This document shows, piece by piece, positions 1 to 8,862 of a stretch of 64,000 nucleotides of DNA. The position numbers and the translations under genes are program-made. The stretch comes from Arthrobacter crystallopoietes (GTDB taxonomy: Bacteria > Actinomycetota > Actinomycetes > Actinomycetales > Micrococcaceae), in NCBI RefSeq assembly GCF_002849715.1, contig NZ_CP018863.1, positions 310,001-374,000 on the forward strand. The letters are read 5' to 3'. The notes beneath the pieces were generated by a model. That model was not told the origin of the DNA. It made no database searches and saw only the letters and a list, made by a program, of their open reading frames with translations. The number at the start of each line of letters is the position of its first letter. The first letter of the stretch is position 1.

Positions 1-590
1 CCTTCTTCCGCTGTGAGCACGTCCGAAAACTGGTTCTTCAGCCGGTTGCGCAGACGCAGCACCCGGTTCTTGACGGCGGCCTTGGTCAGGCCGAGTTCCT
101 TGGCAATGTCGCCGTGCGGGCGGCCGCCGACGAAGTGGACCAGGAAGATCCGCTGGTCGGCTTCGGGCATGGCCGACACCGCGCGGTGGACCCGGTTGAG
201 GGTGTCCTGCGCGATGACCTTCTCTTCGGTCGAGACTTCGGCAAGCACCCGCCCGATATCCATCCGGTCGATGTCCAGCATGTGCTGGTTGCCCTTCTTG
301 CGCAGATGGTTCGCCGCCAGATATTTAGCTGTGGTGTAGAGCCATGGGAACACGGAGCCGTTGACGCACTTGACCCGCTTCGCCTTCTCCCACATGAGGA
401 AGAAGGTTTCCTGCGCAAGCTCCTCCGCGGCTCCGACGTCGCCGGTGATCCTGCCCAGGTACCGCAGCACGCCATCAGCGTGGCGCTCGTAGAGCACGCC
501 GAACGCGTCTTCGTCCCTGCGTCCGCAGCGCCGGAGCAGCGCGGACTCATCCGGCGGCCCCTCGGCCGCCGGCTCGTCATCGACTGCCAT
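1..590 (-). CDS. Sigma-70 family (ECF-type) RNA polymerase sigma factor, 3' end cut by window edge
   Basis: The minus-strand frame read from ATG at 590 gives about 196 residues before the window ends. The residues around 'LYERHADGVLRYLGRI' and 'EELAQETFFLMWEKAK' form sigma region 2 (core binding and -10 recognition). The segment around 'MPEADQRIFLVHFVGG' and 'DIAKELGLTKAAVKNRV' is region 4, a helix-turn-helix that reads the -35 element. No region 1.1 or 3 is evident, so it is an ECF-like factor. Its ATG begins at the base next to the TAG stop of the secreted-protein gene (stop at 591-593), so translation is probably coupled. No anti-sigma factor is visible, but one could lie past the edge. 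The regulon is unknown. Confidence 0.88.
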   Translation of the reverse strand, partial: MAVDDEPAAEGPPDESALLRRCGRRDEDAFGVLYERHADGVLRYLGRITGDVGAAEELAQETFFLMWEKAKRVKCVNGSVFPWLYTTAKYLAANHLRKKGNQHMLDIDRMDIGRVLAEVSTEEKVIAQDTLNRVHRAVSAMPEADQRIFLVHFVGGRPHGDIAKELGLTKAAVKNRVLRLRNRLKNQFSDVLTAEE

Positions 591-1403
591 CTAGCCGAAG
601 AAACTGGCTGACGAAGCCTCGTCATTGAAAGCACCGATCCAGCTCGAGAACTGGTAGTCACCATAGATAGCCCCTTCGCCGTCGCGGTCTTCGTGCAGCC
701 GCACGTTGCAGCCGTTGTACCCGCGGAAGGACGTGACCCGGTCATTCCAGCCGACGTCGGCCAGATTGATGAAGGCCGAGCCGCCCGCGGAGCAGCCCCC
801 GTAGTTCAGGATCCGGTACGAGGCCCCGGAGTACCCGGCGTTCGCGTACACAATGCCAGCTGTAACCAACGACGACGACGGCGCCTCTTCGGTCACGGGC
901 GCCGGCTCAACTGTCGGCTGGGTTGCCATCGCGGGCACTGCTGTTGCCGGCGTTGCCATCGCGGGCTCCGCTGTCATTGGTGTTGCCGCGGCCGGTTCCA
1001 CGGTTCGCTGCGTGGCCATGGCGGGCTCAGCCACCTGGGTCGCCATGGCCGGCTCAATCGTCTGCGTGGTTGTGGCGGGTTTAATCGTCTGCGCGGTTGA
1101 CGCCGGTTCAGCCAACTGCTCGGTTACGGTTTGCTCGACCGTTCCGGCCAACTGGTCCACACCCAACTGCTCCAGTGCCGTGTCCAAGGCGGCCTCAGTT
1201 TCGTAGCATGCGGACGCAGAAGTAACGGCGTTGAACCAACAATGCGCGCCGGTGGACGCCTTAGTCGAGGTTGTCTCCGAGGTTCCAAAGGGCGCTGGGC
1301 TGGCGGCGGCGACCGCCGGAACGGCGCCTATTCCGATCAGTCCTGCGGTGATTACTGCCGCGAAGACGGCATGCTTGCGCTGTTTCAGTACTTTGCGGCC
1401 CAT
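591..1403 (-). CDS. Secreted protein with Pro/Ala-rich repeats and a C-terminal beta/gamma-crystallin or peptidase-inhibitor I36-like domain
   Basis: The product is 270 residues. Residues 1-33 look like a signal peptide: a basic start (GRKVLKQRK), a hydrophobic stretch, and an AVA-A cleavage site. A short region with two Cys (near HCWFN and ACYET) follows. Residues about 90-165 hold degenerate copies of a 9-10-residue unit of the type EPAMATQ, which is probably an extended linker. The last 90 residues (YANAGYSGASYRILNYGG ... NGCNVRLHEDRDGEG) resemble the Greek-key fold shared by crystallins and I36 inhibitors. ATG at 1403 has GGTGG just upstream. The gene abuts the sigma factor gene, so the two are likely co-transcribed. 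The substrate or target is unknown, and the domain call rests on recognition by eye. Confidence 0.72.
   Translation of the reverse strand: MGRKVLKQRKHAVFAAVITAGLIGIGAVPAVAAASPAPFGTSETTSTKASTGAHCWFNAVTSASACYETEAALDTALEQLGVDQLAGTVEQTVTEQLAEPASTAQTIKPATTTQTIEPAMATQVAEPAMATQRTVEPAAATPMTAEPAMATPATAVPAMATQPTVEPAPVTEEAPSSSLVTAGIVYANAGYSGASYRILNYGGCSAGGSAFINLADVGWNDRVTSFRGYNGCNVRLHEDRDGEGAIYGDYQFSSWIGAFNDEASSASFFG
895..1130 (-). repeat. Degenerate tandem repeat encoding EPAMATQ-like units
   Basis: Near-identical words such as gttgccatcgcgggc (two copies) and gccatggc-ggctca recur roughly every 27-33 bases within the secreted-protein gene. They encode a Pro/Ala/Thr-rich linker. The copy number may vary between strains. 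Confidence 0.7.
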
Positions 1404-1741
1404 GTTTCCACCATATAAGAGCCCCTTCCCGGGCTCCTAAAGCCCTGTGGATCGGAAGGAAAGATGTGGCGGCCAACGGAGCGGTGAGCCGTTCGCTCCC
1501 ACCGCCCCGCGGCCATACCCTCGATGACCCTCTCTCCATGCAATGCATCCTGACGGGCCGAAGCCGTTCGTTCCTCAGCCGGAGTCAGGTCCCTTGCGGG
1601 CCATCTACTTAGTAAATGTGCCGGGGATGCAAAAGGTCTCGCCTGGAATGAAAGTTTTTTCATCCCGGGCGAGACCGGCGGAAGGTGACGCTCAAAGGTT
1701 AAGCCAAGAGCCGCCGTCGTCCGCTTGAAAATGAGGGCCGA
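1404..1741. other. Intergenic region between map and the secreted-protein gene
   Basis: 338 bases without a convincing gene. It contains the long hairpin at 1635-1676. Near the secreted-protein start there is an inverted repeat GAGCCC/GGGCTC (1419-1424 with 1431-1436) just upstream of an AT-rich TTATAT on the minus strand. TTATAT could be a -10 element only about 10 bases before the ATG at 1403. Confidence 0.5.
1635..1676 (-). terminator. Probable terminator of the secY-adk-map operon
   Basis: The outer arms ggtctcgcc and ggcgagacc pair perfectly, and an inner tggaatgaaa/ttttcatccc pairing extends the stem. It lies about 65 bases past the map stop codon. There is no T tract after the stem; the T run is in the inner stem instead. 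Confidence 0.65.
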
Positions 1742-2569
1742 TCAGTCCAGCGGAACCGGCGTGACGCCCAGCGGCGCCAGCTTGGCTACGCCGCCGTCTT
1801 CGGCAGTGAGGACCCAGATGCCCTTGTCGTGCACGGCGACCGTGTGTTCCCACTGGCACGAGCGCGAGCCGTCGGTGGTCACGACGGTCCAGTCATCGTC
1901 CAGGGTTTTGGTCTCGATGTCGCCGCGGACCAGCATCGGTTCGATGGCCAGGCACAGGCCCGAACGGATCTTCGGGCCGCGGTGGCTGGTGCGGTAGTTC
2001 AGCACGTCCGGCGCCTGGTGCATGGCAGTACCGATACCGTGGCCCACGTAGTCCTCGAGGATGCCCAGCGGCTTGCCCTCAACGCTGCTGACGTAGTCAT
2101 CGATGGCGTTGCCGATGTCGCCGACGCGCGAGCCGTTCGCCAGCGCAGCGATCCCCCGCCACATGGCTTCCTCGGTCACGTCGGAGAGCCGCTGGTCTTC
2201 GGGATCGGCCGTACCCACAATGACTCCCCGCGCGGAGTCGCCGTGCCAGCCGTCGATGCTGCAGCCGCCGTCGATGGAGAGGATGTCCCCGTCCTGGAGC
2301 ACCTTCGTGCCGGGGATGCCATGCACCACTTCCTCGTTCACGGAAACGCAGACGGTGGCAGGGAAGCCGTGGTAGCCCTTGAAGTTACTCTTCGCGCCCG
2401 CCTCGTTGAGCACGGCTTCGAAGGCAGCGTCCACGTCGCTGGTGGTGGCACCAACGACGGCGGCGGCCACGGCAGCGTCGAGGGCGCGGCTGACCACCAG
2501 ACCCGCTTTGCGCATTTTGCGGATCTGGTCCTTGGTCTTGTACTCGATGCTGGGCTGGCCGAATGCCAT
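1742..2569 (-). CDS. map: Type I methionine aminopeptidase
   Basis: This cytosolic metalloprotease removes the N-terminal Met from nascent proteins. The 275-residue product has the five metal ligands of the family: D100 and D111 (in IDGGCSIDGWHGDSARG), H177 (GHGIGTAMH), E210 (AIEPML) and E241 (QWEHTVAV). H83 of VVHGIPG is the usual substrate-binding His. The start is the ATG at 2569 because AGAAGGAAAA lies at ribosome-binding distance and the family N-terminus (IEYKTKDQI) begins there. The frame stays open upstream into the adk intergenic region, but that part has no family similarity. It is the third gene of a secY-adk-map unit, 100 bases after adk. Confidence 0.97.
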   Translation of the reverse strand: MAFGQPSIEYKTKDQIRKMRKAGLVVSRALDAAVAAAVVGATTSDVDAAFEAVLNEAGAKSNFKGYHGFPATVCVSVNEEVVHGIPGTKVLQDGDILSIDGGCSIDGWHGDSARGVIVGTADPEDQRLSDVTEEAMWRGIAALANGSRVGDIGNAIDDYVSSVEGKPLGILEDYVGHGIGTAMHQAPDVLNYRTSHRGPKIRSGLCLAIEPMLVRGDIETKTLDDDWTVVTTDGSRSCQWEHTVAVHDKGIWVLTAEDGGVAKLAPLGVTPVPLD

Positions 2570-2669
2570 GGTTTCTGTTTTCCTTCTGTTCTGTGATATG
2601 CCGCAGGCCCCGTCCAACGATTTCGATGGATCAGGGCCTGGGCTTAGGTTGGAGCGGCAGCTCCGTTGG

Positions 2670-3245
2670 CTAAGCGGTGACGCTCTTGAGCGCTTCCATA
2701 ATGCGGTTGGTGACATCGTCGATGGCGCCCAGTCCGTCCACCTTGGTCACGATGCCGCGTTCCTCGTAGCGGGAGACGACTGCCTCGGTCTGCTCGTGGT
2801 ACAGGTCCAGGCGGTGCCGGATGACGGTTTCGTTGTCATCGGCGCGGCCTTCCTGCTGCGCGCGGCCCAGCAGGCGCTTGACCAGTTCCTCGTCGTCGGC
2901 GGTCAGCTGCAGGACAACGTCCAGCTGATCCTCGCTCTCGGCCAGGATGCTGTCCAGCTCATCCACCTGCGCCGTGGTGCGAGGGTAGCCATCGAGGAGG
3001 AAACCCGGTTCGACGTCGTCCTTGGAAAGGCGGTCGCGCACCATGTTGTTGGTGACGCTGTCCGGAACGAAGTCGCCGTTGTCGATGTACTTCTTCGCCT
3101 CGAGGCCCAGCGGGGTCTCTTCCTTGACGTTGGCGCGGAAGATATCACCGGTGGATATGGCGACGATGCCCAGCCGCTCGGAGATACGTGATGCCTGGGT
3201 TCCTTTGCCGGATCCGGGCGGGCCGATAATGAGCATCTTTGTCAT
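2670..3245 (-). CDS. adk: Adenylate kinase
   Basis: It interconverts ATP + AMP and 2 ADP in the cytosol. The P-loop GPPGSGKGTQ occupies residues 8-17. The AMP-binding region (STGDIFRANV) and LLDGYPRT follow. At 191 residues it is the short form, lacking the long zinc-type LID insertion, as is common in actinobacteria. Its ATG overlaps the secY TGA (ATGA, 3242-3245), so translation is coupled to secY. The secY-adk-map order is widely conserved. Confidence 0.97.
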   Translation of the reverse strand: MTKMLIIGPPGSGKGTQASRISERLGIVAISTGDIFRANVKEETPLGLEAKKYIDNGDFVPDSVTNNMVRDRLSKDDVEPGFLLDGYPRTTAQVDELDSILAESEDQLDVVLQLTADDEELVKRLLGRAQQEGRADDNETVIRHRLDLYHEQTEAVVSRYEERGIVTKVDGLGAIDDVTNRIMEALKSVTA

Positions 3246-4555
3246 CGCAGTAGTCCTTCATAGTGAAGTTGCTGTAGCTGGGCATTTATCTGTTTCACGG
3301 TTTCCAGACCAACACCAACCATGATGAGGATCGAGACGCCGCCAAACGGGAAGTTCTGGTTCGCGTTGATCAGCACCAGGGCGATCAGCGGAATCAGAGA
3401 AATCACGCCGAGGTAAAGCGCGCCCGGAAGGGTGATCCGGGACAGCACGTAGGAGAGGTATTCCTCGGTGGGGCGGCCGGCCCGGATCCCCGGGATGAAA
3501 CCGCCGTACTTCTTCATGTTGTCCGCCACCTCTTCGGGATTGAAGGTGATGGCCACATAGAAGTAGGTGAAGAAAACGATCAGGCCGAAGTACACGGCCA
3601 TGTAGACCGGGTGGTCGCCGCTGACCAGGAAGGTGTTGATCCAGTTGACCCATTCCGGCGGCGGAGTGGTGCCGTCCGTCGGGGTGTTGAACTGGGCTAC
3701 CAGGGAGGGCAGGTAGAGCATCGACGAGGCGAAGATGACTGGGATAACACCGGCCATGTTCACCTTGATCGGGATGTAGGTGCTAGTGCCGCCGAGTGTG
3801 CGGCGGCCGATCATACGCTTGGCATACTGGACCGGGATGCGGCGCTGCGACTGCTCCACGAAGATGACAGCGGCCACGGTGAACAGGCCGATGATGATCA
3901 CACCGATGAAGATGTTGACGCCCTGTGCGCGCAGGATTTCACCCAGCGAGCTCGGGAAGCCGGCGGCGATAGAAACGAAGATCAGCAGCGACATGCCGTT
4001 GCCGACGCCCTTTTCGGTGACCAGTTCGCCCATCCACATGATCAGGCCGGTACCGGCCGTCAGGGTCAGGATGAGCAGCACGATCACTATCAAGCTGTCG
4101 TCCGGGATGATCGGCACCGGGCAGTCGCCCAGCAGTGCGCCGGAGCGGGCCAGCGAGACGAGCGTGGTGCCGTTGAGCAGGCCGAGGGCAATGGTCAGAT
4201 AGCGGGTGTACTGGGTCAGCTTGGACTGGCCCTGCGCGCCTTCCTGATGCAGCTCCTGGAAGCGGGGAATAACCACCCGCAGCAACTGCACGATGATGCT
4301 CGCCGTAATGTACGGCATGATGCCCAAGGCAAAGATGGACACCTGCAGCAGGGCGCCACCGCTGAAGAGGTTGACGAACTGGTACAGCCCGCCGCTGGTG
4401 TTGCCGAGCGCCAAGCATTGCTGCACGTTTCCGTAATCAACACCGGGGGCAGGGATGAAGGCACCCAGGCGGTAGATGGTGATGATGCCGAGGGTGAACA
4501 ACAACTTGCGCCGCAGGTCCGGCGTCCGGAAAACCCGGCCAATTGCGCTGAGCAA
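3242..4555 (-). CDS. secY: Preprotein translocase subunit SecY
   Basis: SecY is the central pore of the SecYEG channel in the inner membrane. The 437 residues show about ten hydrophobic segments. Family landmarks include FRTPDLRRKLLFTLGIITIY at the N-terminus, ALGIMPYITASIIVQLL, and the cytosolic loops that contact the ribosome and SecA. The start is TTG at 4555, chosen because AGGAGG lies four bases upstream and the family N-terminus begins there. The gene is separated from rplO by a strong hairpin (4675-4714) and probably has its own promoter (4608-4637). SecE is encoded at 55788-56057. Confidence 0.97.
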   Translation of the reverse strand: MLSAIGRVFRTPDLRRKLLFTLGIITIYRLGAFIPAPGVDYGNVQQCLALGNTSGGLYQFVNLFSGGALLQVSIFALGIMPYITASIIVQLLRVVIPRFQELHQEGAQGQSKLTQYTRYLTIALGLLNGTTLVSLARSGALLGDCPVPIIPDDSLIVIVLLILTLTAGTGLIMWMGELVTEKGVGNGMSLLIFVSIAAGFPSSLGEILRAQGVNIFIGVIIIGLFTVAAVIFVEQSQRRIPVQYAKRMIGRRTLGGTSTYIPIKVNMAGVIPVIFASSMLYLPSLVAQFNTPTDGTTPPPEWVNWINTFLVSGDHPVYMAVYFGLIVFFTYFYVAITFNPEEVADNMKKYGGFIPGIRAGRPTEEYLSYVLSRITLPGALYLGVISLIPLIALVLINANQNFPFGGVSILIMVGVGLETVKQINAQLQQLHYEGLLR

Positions 4556-4607
4556 GCGTCCTCCTGAAAAGTCTTTGATGCCGCCGAGCGGCGATGCACA
4601 AGAACCG

Positions 4608-4637
4608 AGTCTATCTGCTCGGCCGCGTCCGGAATAA
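4608..4637 (-). promoter_or_regulatory. Candidate secY-adk-map promoter
   Basis: On the minus strand a -35-like TTATTC (4632-4637) and a -10-like TAGACT (4608-4613) are separated by 18 bases. They sit between the rplO terminator and the secY start. The same GATAGACT word occurs upstream of rpsL. The -35 match is weak. Confidence 0.45.
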
Positions 4638-4674
4638 CTCGCGGACTAAAAAGTAAACTGCCTTTAACCCAATG

Positions 4675-4714
4675 AAACTCTTGGTGGCCGGAATACACCG
4701 ACCACCAAGAGTTT
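4675..4714 (-). terminator. Terminator between rplO and secY
   Basis: Perfect 12-base arms AAACTCTTGGTGG / CCACCAAGAGTTT flank a short loop, and the symmetry extends into AATG/CATT. The hairpin lies 40 bases past the rplO stop and should end the upstream spc transcript. Confidence 0.8.
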
Positions 4715-4753
4715 AGTCATTGGTTGTGAGAGATCACTACCGAAGCCGTTTGG

Positions 4754-5209
4754 CTACAGCTCCGTGACGGAACCGCCGGCGGCGGCAATCTTCTCAGCAG
4801 CACTGGCGGAGAAGGCGTGAGCCTTCACATCAACCTTGACGGTGATGTCGCCGGTGCCCAGAACCTTGACGAGCTGGTTCTTGCGAACCGCGCCCTTTTC
4901 GACCAGGTTATCCACGGTGACCTCGCCACCCTCGGGGAACAGCTCGTTGAGCTTGTCCAGGTTCACAACCTGGAATTCCACCTTGTTCGGGTTCTTGAAG
5001 CCACGCAGCTTCGGCAGGCGCATGTGCAGGGGCAGCTGGCCGCCCGCAAATCCTGCCTTGACCTGGTAGCGCGCCTTAGTACCCTTGGTACCACGGCCTG
5101 CAGTCTTACCCTTGGAGCCTTCACCACGACCAACACGGGTCTTGGCGGTCTTGGCACCGGGGGCAGGACGCAGGTGGTGGACCTTCAGAGTGTTGTTCTC
5201 TTCTGCCAT
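4754..5209 (-). CDS. rplO: 50S ribosomal protein L15
   Basis: This large-subunit assembly protein has 151 residues. The start [13 protein letters not shown], the Gly/Lys-rich [16 protein letters not shown] and the C-terminal [13 protein letters not shown] are family hallmarks. It starts at ATG 5209, two bases after rpmD. It is the last gene before the hairpin at 4675-4714. Confidence 0.97.
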   Translation of the reverse strand: MAEENNTLKVHHLRPAPGAKTAKTRVGRGEGSKGKTAGRGTKGTKARYQVKAGFAGGQLPLHMRLPKLRGFKNPNKVEFQVVNLDKLNELFPEGGEVTVDNLVEKGAVRKNQLVKVLGTGDITVKVDVKAHAFSASAAEKIAAAGGSVTEL

Positions 5210-5211
5210 CT

Positions 5212-5430
5212 CTACTTCGCCTCCTCAACCTTTACCAGGTGAGAAACAGTGTTGAGCATGCCCACGGTCACGGCATCGGCGTTACGGACAACAGTCTGTC
5301 CGATACGCTTCAGGCCCAATGAACGCAGCGTGTCGCGCTGATTCTGCTTGCCGCCAATGACGGACTTAATCTGGGTGATTTCCAACTGTGCATCAGACGC
5401 AACCAAGTTGTTACGAGTCGTCTGGATCAT
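5212..5430 (-). CDS. rpmD: 50S ribosomal protein L30
   Basis: A 72-residue bacterial-type L30. The core [20 protein letters not shown] and [12 protein letters not shown] match the family. ATG at 5430 shares one base with the rpsE stop (TAATG), so expression is coupled to rpsE. The frame is open farther upstream but only inside rpsE. Confidence 0.96.
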   Translation of the reverse strand: MIQTTRNNLVASDAQLEITQIKSVIGGKQNQRDTLRSLGLKRIGQTVVRNADAVTVGMLNTVSHLVKVEEAK

Positions 5431-6146
5431 TACGCACCTGCCTTCTGCTGCTGCATTGCGCGGAGCAGGATCGGAGGAACAACCTCGTCCAGCGGCAGGC
5501 CACGACGGGCTGCTACTGCCTGAGGCTCTTCGAGACGGCGCAGTGCGTCCACCGTGGCATGCACAATGTTGATCGCGTTGGCCGAACCGAGCGACTTCGA
5601 GAGCACATCGTGGACACCGGCGCACTCGAGTACGGCGCGGACCGGCCCACCGGCGATAACACCGGTACCGGCAGCGGCCGGACGGAGCATGACGACGCCT
5701 GCAGCGGCCTCACCCTGGACACGGTGAGGCACCGTGCCGCCGATGATCGGGACGCGGAAGAAGGACTTCTTGGCTTCTTCAACACCCTTGGCGATAGCTG
5801 CGGGAACTTCCTTCGCCTTGCCGTAACCAACGCCGACCAGGCCGTTGCCGTCGCCGACAACTACCAGAGCGGTGAAGCTGAAGCGACGACCACCCTTGAC
5901 GACCTTGGAAACACGGTTGATGGTGACGACGCGCTCGAGGTACTTGTCCTTCTCGGCGTCGCGTGCGTTGTCGCGGCCACCACGGCCACCACGCTCGCCA
6001 CGGCCACCGCGGTCGCCACGCTCTCCACGACGCCCGCCGCGGCGGTCATCCTGGGAAGAAGCAGCTTTATCGGCGGTACCCGCGGTAGCGGTGGTCTCAG
6101 TTGCTTCAGTCACCTGAGTATCCTTTTCGTTATTCTCTGCGGTCAC
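5430..6146 (-). CDS. rpsE: 30S ribosomal protein S5 with a long N-terminal RGG-rich extension
   Basis: S5 takes part in decoding fidelity. The conserved core begins near residue 68 ([20 protein letters not shown]) and includes the double-stranded RNA-binding motif and [20 protein letters not shown]. The first 67 residues are low complexity: an acidic/Thr part, then Arg-Gly repeats ([20 protein letters not shown]). The total is 238 residues against about 165 in E. coli. It starts with GTG at 6146, overlapping the rplR stop by four bases (GTGA). Confidence 0.97.
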   Translation of the reverse strand: MTAENNEKDTQVTEATETTATAGTADKAASSQDDRRGGRRGERGDRGGRGERGGRGGRDNARDAEKDKYLERVVTINRVSKVVKGGRRFSFTALVVVGDGNGLVGVGYGKAKEVPAAIAKGVEEAKKSFFRVPIIGGTVPHRVQGEAAAGVVMLRPAAAGTGVIAGGPVRAVLECAGVHDVLSKSLGSANAINIVHATVDALRRLEEPQAVAARRGLPLDEVVPPILLRAMQQQKAGA

Positions 6147-6514
6147 AGTGCCAGCCCACCTTCACGTGCGCCTTCGGCAACAGCTGCGACACGGCCGTGG
6201 TACTTGTTACCACCACGGTCGAAGACAACGGCCTCGATGCCGGCAGCCTTGGCGCGCTCGGCTACGAGCTCGCCAACGCGCTTGGACTTAGCGGTCTTGT
6301 CACCTTCGAATCCGCGCAGATCGGCTTCCATGGTGGAAGCCGAAGCCACGGTGATGCCCTTGCTGTCATCGACAACCTGGACGAATACGTGGCGTGCGGA
6401 GCGGTTGACTACCAGACGCGGACGGACCGCGCTGCCGGTGATGCGCTTACGGACGCGCAGGTGGCGGCGGCCGCGTGCAGCGGACTTGCTCTTACCCTTA
6501 ATTCCGAGAGCCAT
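6143..6514 (-). CDS. rplR: 50S ribosomal protein L18
   Basis: A 123-residue 5S rRNA-binding protein. [17 protein letters not shown] and the C-terminal [16 protein letters not shown] are diagnostic. ATG at 6514 follows rplF by two bases. Its stop overlaps rpsE by four bases. Confidence 0.97.
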   Translation of the reverse strand: MALGIKGKSKSAARGRRHLRVRKRITGSAVRPRLVVNRSARHVFVQVVDDSKGITVASASTMEADLRGFEGDKTAKSKRVGELVAERAKAAGIEAVVFDRGGNKYHGRVAAVAEGAREGGLAL

Positions 6515-6516
6515 GG

Positions 6517-7053
6517 TTACTTACCAGCCTTTCCGACCTTGCGGCGGATCTGCTCGCCTACGTAACGGATGCCCTTGCCCTTGTAGGGGTCCGGCTTCCG
6601 CAGCTTGCGGATGTTGGCAGCAACCTCGCCGACCTGCTGCTTGTTGATTCCCGATACAGAGAGTTTGGTCGGACCCTCTACTGCAAAGGTGATGCCGTCG
6701 GGGGCCTTGATGGCAACCGGGTGGCTGTAGCCCAGGGCGAACTCGAGGTCCGAGCCCTTGGCCTGAACGCGGTAACCGGTTCCAACGATCTCGAGGTTCT
6801 TCTTGTAGCCTTCGGTCACACCGATGATCATGTTGTTGATCAGGGTGCGGGTCAGGCCGTGGAGGGACCGGGATTCGCGCTCGTCGTTCGGGCGGGACAC
6901 GGTCAGCGTGCTCTCGTCCAGGGCCACCTGAATCGGGGAAGCAACCGCGTGGGTCAGTTCTCCCTTGGTGCCCTTGACGGAGACAACGTTGCCGTCGACC
7001 TTAACCTCTACGCCGGCGGGAACGGTGATGGGGAGACGTCCAATACGTGACAT
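6517..7053 (-). CDS. rplF: 50S ribosomal protein L6
   Basis: The 178-residue product contains the two duplicated L6 domains. It begins [15 protein letters not shown] and carries the C-terminal signature [13 protein letters not shown], which contacts 23S rRNA near the sarcin-ricin loop. ATG at 7053 lies 18 bases after rpsH. Confidence 0.97.
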   Translation of the reverse strand: MSRIGRLPITVPAGVEVKVDGNVVSVKGTKGELTHAVASPIQVALDESTLTVSRPNDERESRSLHGLTRTLINNMIIGVTEGYKKNLEIVGTGYRVQAKGSDLEFALGYSHPVAIKAPDGITFAVEGPTKLSVSGINKQQVGEVAANIRKLRKPDPYKGKGIRYVGEQIRRKVGKAGK

Positions 7054-7071
7054 TTTATCTCTTCCTTTCCG

Positions 7072-7470
7072 TTACCAGACGTAAGCGAGGACTTCGCCGC
7101 CCACGCCCTTCTTGCCGGCCTGACGATCAGTCATCAGCCCGGAAGAGGTGGACAGGATTGCGATACCCAGGCCACCCAGCACGTGCGGCAGGTTGGTGGA
7201 CTTCGCGTAAACACGGAGACCGGGCTTGGAAATGCGGCGGATACCGGCGATAGAACGCTCGCGGCTCGGGCCGAACTTCAGTTCGATGGTCAGCTTCTTG
7301 CCAACCTCAGCTTCCTCTTCCTTCCAGCCGGCGATGTAGCCTTGCTCCTTCAGGATGTCGGCAACGCGTGCCTTGAGTTTGCTGTACGGCATGGACACGG
7401 ATTCGTGGTAAGCCGAGTTTGCATTGCGCAGACGAGTCAGCATGTCTGCGACAGGATCTGTCATAGTCAT
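7072..7470 (-). CDS. rpsH: 30S ribosomal protein S8
   Basis: A 132-residue 16S rRNA-binding assembly protein. Family landmarks are [13 protein letters not shown] at the N-terminus and [30 protein letters not shown] at the end. ATG at 7470 is preferred because the family N-terminus ([10 protein letters not shown]) begins there. An in-frame extension to 7521 would fall mostly in the untranslated spacer that holds a GGAAGG ribosome-binding site. Confidence 0.96.
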   Translation of the reverse strand: MTMTDPVADMLTRLRNANSAYHESVSMPYSKLKARVADILKEQGYIAGWKEEEAEVGKKLTIELKFGPSRERSIAGIRRISKPGLRVYAKSTNLPHVLGGLGIAILSTSSGLMTDRQAGKKGVGGEVLAYVW

Positions 7471-7552
7471 TGTGGGCTCTTGCCCTTCCTCGTAACGGTT
7501 TCCTTGTTCCGGCAGGCTCAACCAGCGGAACGGGACCTTTTACGTAGTTGAA

Positions 7553-8122
7553 TTAATCTTCGGTCTTGAACGGGAAGCCAAGCGCCTTGAGCAGCGCACG
7601 ACCCTCGTCGTCGGTCTTTGCGGTAGTCACTACAGTGATATCCATACCGCGGACGCGATCGATCTTGTCCTGATCGATCTCGTGGAACATCGCCTGTTCG
7701 GTCAGACCGAAGGTGTAGTTACCATTGCCATCGAACTGCTTGCCGTTGAGGCCGCGGAAGTCGCGGATACGGGGCAGAGCCAGGCTGACCAGACGGTCAA
7801 CGAATTCCCACATGCGGTCGCCACGCAGTGTTGCGTGCGCGCCGATCGGCATGCCTTCGCGCAGCTTGAACTGTGCGATGGACTTGCGGGCCTTGGTGAC
7901 CTGGGGCTTCTGACCGGTGATCTGGGTCAGATCGCGTACAGCACCGTCGATGAGCTTGGAGTCCTTGGCGGCATCTCCAACACCCATGTTCACAACAACC
8001 TTGACAAGGCGGGGAACCTGGTTGACGTTGACGTAATTGAACTCGTCGCGCAGAGTCTGCTTGATCTCTTCTGCGTAACGGGTCTTCAGACGGGGGACGA
8101 TCTTGGTGACGGTCTCAGTCAT
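7553..8122 (-). CDS. rplE: 50S ribosomal protein L5
   Basis: This 189-residue protein binds 5S rRNA and the P-site t[32 protein letters not shown] and [11 protein letters not shown] are family signatures. ATG at 8122 shares a base with the rplX stop. An 82-base spacer follows before rpsH, where the rpsZ gene for small zinc-type S14 is often found. None is seen here. Confidence 0.97.
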   Translation of the reverse strand: MTETVTKIVPRLKTRYAEEIKQTLRDEFNYVNVNQVPRLVKVVVNMGVGDAAKDSKLIDGAVRDLTQITGQKPQVTKARKSIAQFKLREGMPIGAHATLRGDRMWEFVDRLVSLALPRIRDFRGLNGKQFDGNGNYTFGLTEQAMFHEIDQDKIDRVRGMDITVVTTAKTDDEGRALLKALGFPFKTED

Positions 8123-8490
8123 TAGAGATCCTTCCCGGAGCTCTTGGCAACGCGGATACGCACAGTGCGCTCACGGCCATCACGCTCGACGGTCTCGGTG
8201 CGGTAGCCAACACGGGTCGGCTTTTTGGTCTCGGGGTCAACAACGGCAACGTTGGAGATGTGCAGCGGGGCCTCTACGGTCTCGATGCCACCGGTCTTCG
8301 TGCCGCGCTGCGACTGACCGACCTTGGTGTGCTTGGTGACGGTGTTGACGCCTTCAACCAATACGCGGTTGGTCTCCGGGAAAACCTTGAGGACCTTGCC
8401 CTGCTTGCCGCGGTCGCCGCCGCGTTCCTGCTTGGCACCGGTGATGACCTGAACCAGGTCACCCTTCTTGATCTTGAACTTTGCAGCCAT
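8122..8490 (-). CDS. rplX: 50S ribosomal protein L24
   Basis: A 122-residue assembly initiator with the KOW motif [13 protein letters not shown] near its N-terminus, followed by [20 protein letters not shown]. It begins at ATG 8490, three bases after rplN, and shares one base with the rplE start. Confidence 0.97.
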   Translation of the reverse strand: MAAKFKIKKGDLVQVITGAKQERGGDRGKQGKVLKVFPETNRVLVEGVNTVTKHTKVGQSQRGTKTGGIETVEAPLHISNVAVVDPETKKPTRVGYRTETVERDGRERTVRIRVAKSSGKDL

Positions 8491-8493
8491 GAA

Positions 8494-8862
8494 CTACAGC
8501 ACCTCCGGAGCAAGCGAGATGATCTTCATGAACTTCTTATCGCGAAGCTCACGGCCAACCGGGCCGAAGATACGGGTACCGCGGGGGTCACCGTCATTCT
8601 TCAGGATCACTGCAGCGTTTTCATCGAACTTGATGTAGGAACCGTCCACACGGCGGCGTTCCTTCTTGGTACGAACGATGACAGCTTTGACGATGTCACC
8701 CTTCTTGACGTTGCCGCCGGGAATTGCATCCTTAACGGTGGCAACGATGACGTCGCCAATGCCTGCGTAGCGACGTCCGGATCCACCGAGAACGCGGATG
8801 GTCAAGATTTCCTTGGCACCCGTGTTGTCGGCGACCTTAAGCCGCGACTCCTGCTGAATCAC
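8494..8862 (-). CDS. rplN: 50S ribosomal protein L14
   Basis: A 122-residue protein of the 50S subunit interface. It begins [18 protein letters not shown] and includes [14 protein letters not shown] and the C-terminal [10 protein letters not shown]. The start is GTG at 8862. It appears to be the first gene of its unit, because 396 bases containing a strong hairpin separate it from rpsQ. Confidence 0.97.
   Translation of the reverse strand: MIQQESRLKVADNTGAKEILTIRVLGGSGRRYAGIGDVIVATVKDAIPGGNVKKGDIVKAVIVRTKKERRRVDGSYIKFDENAAVILKNDGDPRGTRIFGPVGRELRDKKFMKIISLAPEVL

Noticed and set aside
853..1206. A plus-strand open frame rich in Ala/Gly/Val repeats
   Set aside because: It is the complement of the Pro/Ala repeat in the secreted-protein gene; the minus-strand frame has the signal peptide and domain.
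7471..7552. A possible rpsZ (zinc-type S14) gene between rplE and rpsH
   Set aside because: The 82-base spacer is too short and shows no CxxC motifs in any frame.
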